Source of the DNA: Lentzea aerocolonigenes
GTDB taxonomy: Bacteria; Actinomycetota; Actinomycetes; Mycobacteriales; Pseudonocardiaceae
Direction: 5' to 3'
Length of the DNA: 64,000 nucleotides
Assembly (NCBI RefSeq): GCF_000974445.1
Contig: NZ_BBOJ01000006.1
Location: 410,944-474,943, forward strand
The notes under the pieces were generated by a model. The model made no database searches, was not told where the DNA came from, and was given only the letters and a program-made list of their open reading frames with translations. The translations under genes were made by a program, and so were the position numbers. Shown here piece after piece: positions 59,246-64,000 of this stretch; positions within the stretch are counted from its first letter, which is position 1; every line of letters starts with the position of its first letter.

Positions 59246-60621
59246 GAAGTCCCCAATCCCGTGACCCCGGCCGTGATGGCCGAGGTCTGTTCGCCGTCCG
59301 GCCAGCGCAGCGTGACGCCGCTGCCCGCCACCAGCTCCCCGCATTCGCCACTCACCGCGGGGCTCACCAGCGGGGCGCCACCGGGTTCGTCGGCCGTGAG
59401 CATCGCGAAGCCCGGGAAGCAGGTGAGCCAGTCGCCCACCGTCGCGCCGGACGGCCGGGGCACGTCGGCGACGGTGAGCACCGCCCCGCACCCGCTGGAC
59501 TCGGCGAGCATGCCGAGCGTCCCCACGACGCCCGCCATGGACACGTCCTTGGCGGCCGCGGGACGGGCCGTCGCGACCGATCCCAGCAGCGCCTTCAGCT
59601 CCGGCGTGCGCCGCGAGGTCGTGGAGTCCCATTGCCTGCCCGCGTATCCCGGCCGCCAGCCGCCCGCGAGATCTGCGGTGAGCCGCACCCGGTGTCCCGG
59701 TTTCCCGCCACCGCCGGGCACCGGCCACGCCGTGCGGCCCAGCGCGGTCACCGACAGCGCGGCGGGCACGCCGAGCTGGGTGTGCCCGCCGAGCACAGGC
59801 ACGTCGTAGGCCTGGCTCGCCCGCCGCAACCCGGCCAGCACACGTGCCGCGAAGGAGCGGTCGCGCGCTCCCAGTGCGTCCAGCAGGCCCACCGGTTCGG
59901 CGCCCATCGCGGCGAGATCGTTGACGTTGACCAGCACCGAGCACCAGCCCGCCCAGTCCGGGTCGCGTTCGACCATCGACGGCAGGATCGCGTCGCACGC
60001 CGCGACCAGGTCACTGCCCGGCACCGGCACACCGTCGTCGCCGACGAAGCCCGGCACACCGGTGAGTCCGCCCAGCAGCGACCCGAGATCGCTCTTGGTG
60101 GCCCGGGCCAGTGCGGCGATCCGGCCGATCGGCCACCGCATCAGCACGTGCGGGGTGTCGGCCACGGACACCGGCCGCACCGCTGTCCAGCCCAGGCGGG
60201 TGAACAGGGGCTCGTTGCGGGTCTGGATGGTGGCCTCGAACCGGAGCACCCCGGCGTTCTCGGCGTACGCGCACGCTGCCCTGATCAGCGCCGCTCCGAT
60301 CATCCCGCGGCTCGCCGGAGCGACCACGAGCCTTCCGCCGAGCCACCAGCCGAGATCGAGTCCCTCGGTCGCCGGGCCGAGCCGCACCCCGCCCAGGACC
60401 TCTCCCGCTCCGTCACGGGCGACCAGCACGACGGTCCGCGGGTCGTCGTCACGGTCGTCGCGGTCGTGCCCGGTGAACAAACCCTGCTCGCGCACGAACA
60501 CCTCGGTCCGCAACGCGTGGTAGGCCGCCGTGGTCACCGCGTCGCCGGCCTGTTCGATGCGGAACGCGGGCTGACGCGCGATGGTGGCCCGGTCGCCCAG
60601 TACCGCGAGGACGTCGATCAT
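59242..60621 (-). CDS. GNAT acetyltransferase / AIR synthase-like fusion (Nit1C, Sll0786-Sll0787)
   Basis: 459 aa. Residues about 1-145 are a GNAT domain (VLVARDGAGEVLGGVRLGP, APASRGMIGAALIRAACAYA). Residues about 165-459 are a PurM/AIR synthase-like ATP-binding protein (SVLVNVNDLAAMGAEPVGLLD, KDVSMAGVVGTLGMLAESSG). In cyanobacteria these are separate (Sll0786, Sll0787); in mycobacteria and here they are fused. GGGAGG precedes ATG 60621, 2 bp after the radical SAM stop. Confidence 0.87.
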   Translation of the reverse strand: MIDVLAVLGDRATIARQPAFRIEQAGDAVTTAAYHALRTEVFVREQGLFTGHDRDDRDDDPRTVVLVARDGAGEVLGGVRLGPATEGLDLGWWLGGRLVVAPASRGMIGAALIRAACAYAENAGVLRFEATIQTRNEPLFTRLGWTAVRPVSVADTPHVLMRWPIGRIAALARATKSDLGSLLGGLTGVPGFVGDDGVPVPGSDLVAACDAILPSMVERDPDWAGWCSVLVNVNDLAAMGAEPVGLLDALGARDRSFAARVLAGLRRASQAYDVPVLGGHTQLGVPAALSVTALGRTAWPVPGGGGKPGHRVRLTADLAGGWRPGYAGRQWDSTTSRRTPELKALLGSVATARPAAAKDVSMAGVVGTLGMLAESSGCGAVLTVADVPRPSGATVGDWLTCFPGFAMLTADEPGGAPLVSPAVSGECGELVAGSGVTLRWPDGEQTSAITAGVTGLGTS

Positions 60622-60623
60622 CG

Positions 60624-61712
60624 TCAGCCTCCCGCCGCGCTCAGCGCACCGCACGCCCCGCAGGCCGCGCAGCCGGCGCCCTGGTCGGCGCCCAACATCG
60701 CGGCCTGACGCAGCAACGCGGCCACCCGCTCGGTGACGTCGCGGACCACGGCGGGCGCGGGTGGTTCGGCGCCGTCGCGGCGGGCGAGCGTGCCGAGCAT
60801 CGGCCGCATCGGCACCACGAACGGGTACACACCGCGCTCGATGAGCCGTGCCGCGCCCGCCACGAGGTCGTCCGGATCCTCGCCGAGGCCGATGAGCAGA
60901 TAGGTCGAGACGCGGTTGCGGCCGAACACCCGGACCGCCTCGTCCCACGCGGCCTCGTACTCGGCGAACGGCACGGTCGCCTTGCCCGGCATCCACCGCC
61001 GCCGCACGTCGTCGTCGAGCGACTCGACGTGGATGCCGATCGAGGTCGCACCCGCCTCCCGCAGCTCGGTCAGCACGGCGAGGTCGGCGGGCGGCTCGAT
61101 CTGCACTTGGATCGGCAGGCCGGGCACCGCTTCGAGCACCTCGCGCACGCAGCGTGCGAGGTGCCGGGCGCCGCGATCGGGCCCGGTCGTGGTGCCGGTG
61201 GTCATCACCATCTGCCGGACGCCGTCGAGCCGCACCGCGGCCTCGGCCACCTCGGCCAGCTGAGCCGGTGTCTTCGCCGCGACCGTCGCGCCGGAACGCA
61301 GGGACTCCTCGATGGCGCAGAACCGGCAGCGTTGTTCCTCGGCGTAACGGATGCAGGTCTGCACCACCGTGGTGGCGAGCACGTCGCGTCCGTGCAGGAG
61401 CGCGATCTTGCGGTAGGGCACACCGTCCGCTGTGGACAGGTCGTAGAACTTGGGCCGTGCCACGGGTTCCACGGACAGGCCGAGGTCGATCGTCCCCTCG
61501 AACACCCGCCCGTCCCGGACGGTGTAAGGACTTTCGGGGTTCAACGGCAGTGCCGCGTTGGCGCCGTCGACGACCAGGTGGCCGTCGTCGCTCGGCCCCG
61601 CGCCCTTGCTGCGCCGCACCGGCGCGTCCACCCGCACGCCCCGCACGGCCAGGTCGATCCTCGTGGCGAGCTTCTGCGCCGCCTGCTCATCTGTGTCAAC
61701 GCGCACGGTCAC
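60624..61712 (-). CDS. Radical SAM protein, MSMEG_0568-like (Nit1C)
   Basis: 362 aa. The cluster-binding Cys are in TCIRYAEEQRCRFCAIE, a C-x8-C-x2-C spacing instead of the common C-x3-C-x2-C. The C-terminus is Cys-rich (GCAACGACGA), perhaps for an extra iron-sulfur centre. This matches the radical SAM partner of Nit1C. Start GTG 61712. Its reaction is unknown; with the nitrilase it may build or process a nitrile-containing metabolite. Confidence 0.87.
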   Translation of the reverse strand: MTVRVDTDEQAAQKLATRIDLAVRGVRVDAPVRRSKGAGPSDDGHLVVDGANAALPLNPESPYTVRDGRVFEGTIDLGLSVEPVARPKFYDLSTADGVPYRKIALLHGRDVLATTVVQTCIRYAEEQRCRFCAIEESLRSGATVAAKTPAQLAEVAEAAVRLDGVRQMVMTTGTTTGPDRGARHLARCVREVLEAVPGLPIQVQIEPPADLAVLTELREAGATSIGIHVESLDDDVRRRWMPGKATVPFAEYEAAWDEAVRVFGRNRVSTYLLIGLGEDPDDLVAGAARLIERGVYPFVVPMRPMLGTLARRDGAEPPAPAVVRDVTERVAALLRQAAMLGADQGAGCAACGACGALSAAGG

Positions 61713-61793
61713 ACCCCTGACTCGGCAAGGACATCGGACGGCGGCTGCCGGCGGGCAGCCGCCGTTCGGGAGAACGCGAACGGGCTGGTGCAG

Positions 61794-62306
61794 CTACCAC
61801 ATGTACGTGGAGTTGATGATCGCGCCCTTGCGGGCGTAGTGGATCAGCGCGTCCTGCACGTCGAGCGGGTGCGTCGGGATGACGCCCTCGATCAGGTCCT
61901 CTTCCCGCAGGCCGTGCAGCGACAGGCCGAAGCGGCAGCAGTAGACCTTGCCGCCCTCCTTGATGAAGGTCTTCAGCTGGTCGTTGATGTTGTGCTCGCC
62001 GGGGAACGCGGAGTTGCCGGTGGTCGGGAACCCGCGGGTGGCCATGCAGTTCATCGATCCGGGACCGTAGAAGTAGATCGCGGACTCGAAGCCCTTCCGC
62101 TGCGCGCGGGTGGCCTGCAGGATCGCCACGAAGCTCACCGACGACTCGTGCGCGATGCCGTGGATCAGGGTGAAGTAGGACTGACCGGGCTCGGCCTGGT
62201 AGTCGGGGAACACCTTCGTCCCGCCGTAGAGGTTGGAGCCCTCCGGCAGCGACGGGTGCGGGATCTCCTCGAGGCTCTGCTTCTCGGTCTCGGTCAGCTC
62301 GGACAC
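61794..62306 (-). CDS. MSMEG_0572/Sll0783-family nitrogen-starvation protein
   Basis: 170 aa. Conserved segments SYFTLIHGIAHESSVSF, FYGPGSMNCMATRGFPT, CCRFGLSLHGLREEDLIEGV and HPLDVQDALIHYARKGAI. The fold is probably DsrE-like. A regular member of Nit1C clusters, induced by nitrogen starvation in Synechocystis (Sll0783). GAGGAG lies before GTG 62306. Confidence 0.88.
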   Translation of the reverse strand: MSELTETEKQSLEEIPHPSLPEGSNLYGGTKVFPDYQAEPGQSYFTLIHGIAHESSVSFVAILQATRAQRKGFESAIYFYGPGSMNCMATRGFPTTGNSAFPGEHNINDQLKTFIKEGGKVYCCRFGLSLHGLREEDLIEGVIPTHPLDVQDALIHYARKGAIINSTYMW

Positions 62307-62360
62307 GCGATCTCCTCGGTTGTTCTGCGGGGTTGTTCGGTGGGACGTTCACCACGGGAG

Positions 62361-63188
62361 CTACCCGTAGAGCTTTTCGAAGGTGCCGCGGAAGACCAGA
62401 CCGGCGAGCTCGCCGTCGCCCGTGGCGGCGCGCAGGCGGGCGTACTCGCCCTCGTGGTCTCCCCAGGGCTGGTCGCTGGCGAAGAGGATCCGGTCGTGCC
62501 CGATCCCGCGCCGGTCGATCTCGTGGGCGAGCCAGCGCGGCGCGAAGCCGATCGCCCACGAGAGGTCGGTGTAGACCTGTTTGCCCGCCTCGATCCAGTC
62601 GAAGAACCGGTGCGAGACCAGCTTGATGTGGCCGCTCATGCCCCCGCCGAAGTGCACGAGGTGCACGGCCACGTCGTCGCCGTACCAGTCGACGAGGTTC
62701 CCGACCTGGTCGATGTCCGACGCCGCGCCGGGCGAGGTGTGCACGTGGACGACGAGCCCGTGCTCGCGAGCGACCGCGAAGATCCGGTCGAGACCGGGGC
62801 GGCACGCCGGGTCGTCCGGCCTGCCACCGAGCAGGAAGCTGAGCTTCAGCGCCCGCACACCGCGTTCTGCTGCCAGCGCCAGCGCGGCCTCGGTCCGCTG
62901 TGCGTCGCGTTCGAGTGGGGACACCCACAGGCAGGCGCGGATCCGGTCGTCGCGAGTCGCCGCTTCGACGCACAACTCGTTGAAGGAGAAGGCGATGTCC
63001 GGGTCAGGCACCCCGTAGTTGGGCAGCACGAGCGCTCGTTCGGTGCCTTCGGCGTCGAGGTCGGCGATCAGCTCGTCGATCGTCGCCCTGGCGGTGACGT
63101 CGGGCCGCACCGCCGGGCCGCCGTAGAACGGATACGCGGGCATCACACCGATGTGCCGGTGCGCGTCGTGGACAGTTCGGTCAGGCAT
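62361..63188 (-). CDS. Amidohydrolase_2-family metal-dependent hydrolase
   Basis: 275 aa TIM barrel: HDAHRHIG near the start, VHVHTSPGAA mid-protein, VHLVHFGGG, and the late Asp in FASDQPWGDH, all likely metal ligands. It is similar to decarboxylases/hydrolases of the amidohydrolase-2 group. ATG 63188 is taken; GTG 63197 is also in frame. It leads the Nit1C operon. It is not among the standard Nit1C members, so it may supply or consume the pathway compound. Confidence 0.84.
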   Translation of the reverse strand: MPDRTVHDAHRHIGVMPAYPFYGGPAVRPDVTARATIDELIADLDAEGTERALVLPNYGVPDPDIAFSFNELCVEAATRDDRIRACLWVSPLERDAQRTEAALALAAERGVRALKLSFLLGGRPDDPACRPGLDRIFAVAREHGLVVHVHTSPGAASDIDQVGNLVDWYGDDVAVHLVHFGGGMSGHIKLVSHRFFDWIEAGKQVYTDLSWAIGFAPRWLAHEIDRRGIGHDRILFASDQPWGDHEGEYARLRAATGDGELAGLVFRGTFEKLYG

Positions 63189-63352
63189 GGCACCCACTTC
63201 GTCGGCTGCGGGCCTAGCCTCGATCTTTCACGTGGCGCCTAGTTGAGGTGCCGGTGGACGGGGTGCTGTGCTCGATTGTGTTGGGCAGGGGTGGTTTCCG
63301 GCGCTGGGCCGCCGGTTCTCCTGGTCCTTGTCGTGGGGTCGGGGTGCTGGGT

Positions 63353-64000
63353 TCAGCTGGTGTGCAGCGCGGTGTAGCCGGTGTGGATGAGATGGTTCCA
63401 GGGCCAGTCGCGTGGCAGCCTGAGTCGGTGGCGGCGTCCGCTGTGGATGATGCGTCCGGCGACGGTGAGGACGCGTAGCCGTAGTCGTTTGGGTTCCCAG
63501 CGCCGTGCCGGTTCGTGTTGGTCGAAGGCGAGGGTCTGGGTCCAGGCGAGCAGGTCGGCGGCCAGGGCGGCGATCTCGAGCCAGATCTGATTCTGTGTGA
63601 AGCCGTGGAAGGGCAGGTTGCGCATCCCGGTGTCTTTCTGGCCGCGGATGCGGTCTTCGGCGCGGGCGCGCTGGCGGTGACGGACCTCCAGATCGGGCAG
63701 GGTCCAGCCGGGTGCGCGGGTGTTGGTGGCGAAGCAGGTGATCCGCCAGCCGTCGCGGTCGGTCAGGCGTAGTTGCGCGCCGGGATGCGGGCGTTCACGG
63801 CGGGCGATCACCCGCATCCCGGGCGGCCAGGTCCGCGCGGCGGAATGGCTTGCCCGGCTCGGTGTGGGCATCCAGGTGGTGAGTTCGGCGACCTGGGCGC
63901 CGTCGCGCGGGCCGCCGTCGCTGTCGATCGCGGCGCGCCAGGCCTGCGCCGGGATCGCGTCGATCGCCGCTTTGACCCCGTCCTGGGCGGGAAACCCGAT
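63353..64000 (-). CDS. IS1380-family transposase, C-terminal part (runs off the window)
   Basis: The open frame continues to the window end (216 codons visible), so the 5' part is missing here. Segments RGQKDTGMRNLPFHGFTQNQ and IWLEIAALAADLLAWTQ are the C-terminal transposase signature with the late catalytic Glu (IWLEIAAL). The 3' end at 63353 lies 120 bp from the amidohydrolase control region; the element's terminal inverted repeat should be in 63233-63352 but I cannot place it without the other end. Confidence 0.85.
   Translation of the reverse strand: MGFPAQDGVKAAIDAIPAQAWRAAIDSDGGPRDGAQVAELTTWMPTPSRASHSAARTWPPGMRVIARRERPHPGAQLRLTDRDGWRITCFATNTRAPGWTLPDLEVRHRQRARAEDRIRGQKDTGMRNLPFHGFTQNQIWLEIAALAADLLAWTQTLAFDQHEPARRWEPKRLRLRVLTVAGRIIHSGRRHRLRLPRDWPWNHLIHTGYTALHTS

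Noticed and set aside
1..64000. CRISPR array, rRNA or tRNA genes
   Set aside because: No regularly spaced direct repeats and no rRNA or complete tRNA sequence was seen on either strand.

Overview
The window is high-GC actinomycete DNA. Dense GTG/ATG/TTG-started genes, LuxR/LAL and SARP regulators, a class III lanthipeptide locus and the recurring word GTCCACTGTGGAC (4 perfect copies) suggest a Pseudonocardiaceae-type filamentous actinomycete. That taxonomic guess is inference. Most of the window is accessory, specialised-metabolism DNA, and the left edge cuts through a gene cluster.

Region 1 (1-22.5 kb) is the edge of a biosynthetic cluster. A truncated clavaminate-synthase-like Fe(II)/2OG oxygenase leads into a tight operon. 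It encodes a protein that fuses an EPSP-synthase (AroA)-like domain to an acyl-CoA ligase, then an acyl-CoA dehydrogenase, a Y-x6-K enoyl-reductase-type SDR (ChcA-like) and an OYE/FadH-type dienoyl reductase. This set matches the shikimate-to-cyclohexanecarboxyl-CoA cassette known from ansatrienin and asukamycin, here with two steps fused and the AroA pocket altered. A KAS II-type ketosynthase, a second complete oxygenase, a 19-aa Asn-rich micro-ORF with its own intrinsic terminator, a PAS-LuxR regulator and four large LAL regulators follow. Three of the four LALs have damaged Walker A motifs.

Region 2 (22.5-35.6 kb) starts with a gene-poor stretch holding an IS1380-type transposase relic. 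It then holds a class III lanthipeptide operon on the minus strand: SARP, LAL, two tiny paralogous precursors (39 and 40 aa), a perfect 12-bp hairpin, LanKC and an ABC exporter. An AfsR-type regulator diverges from the SARP.

Region 3 (35.6-56.5 kb) is a mosaic: a MerR gene with its own overlapping operator/promoter; an archaeal-type second valyl-tRNA synthetase with a perfect 81-bp in-frame tandem duplication; two small secreted crystallin-like proteins; a PucR regulator; an SDR/DJ-1/aldehyde dehydrogenase/lyase operon under a divergent MmyB-like regulator; a bicovalent-FAD oxidase; an HxlR/hydrolase pair; a DesK/LiaS-type two-component system; and a SARP. Two 150-bp repeats look like relics of the promoter and first codons of a drug-type ABC ATPase gene.

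Region 4 (56.5-63.2 kb) is a Nit1C (nitrilase) cluster: glycosyltransferase, two nitrilases, fused GNAT-AIR synthase, radical SAM protein, Sll0783-like protein and an amidohydrolase. One nitrilase has lost its catalytic Cys and Glu. An IS1380-family transposase runs off the right edge.
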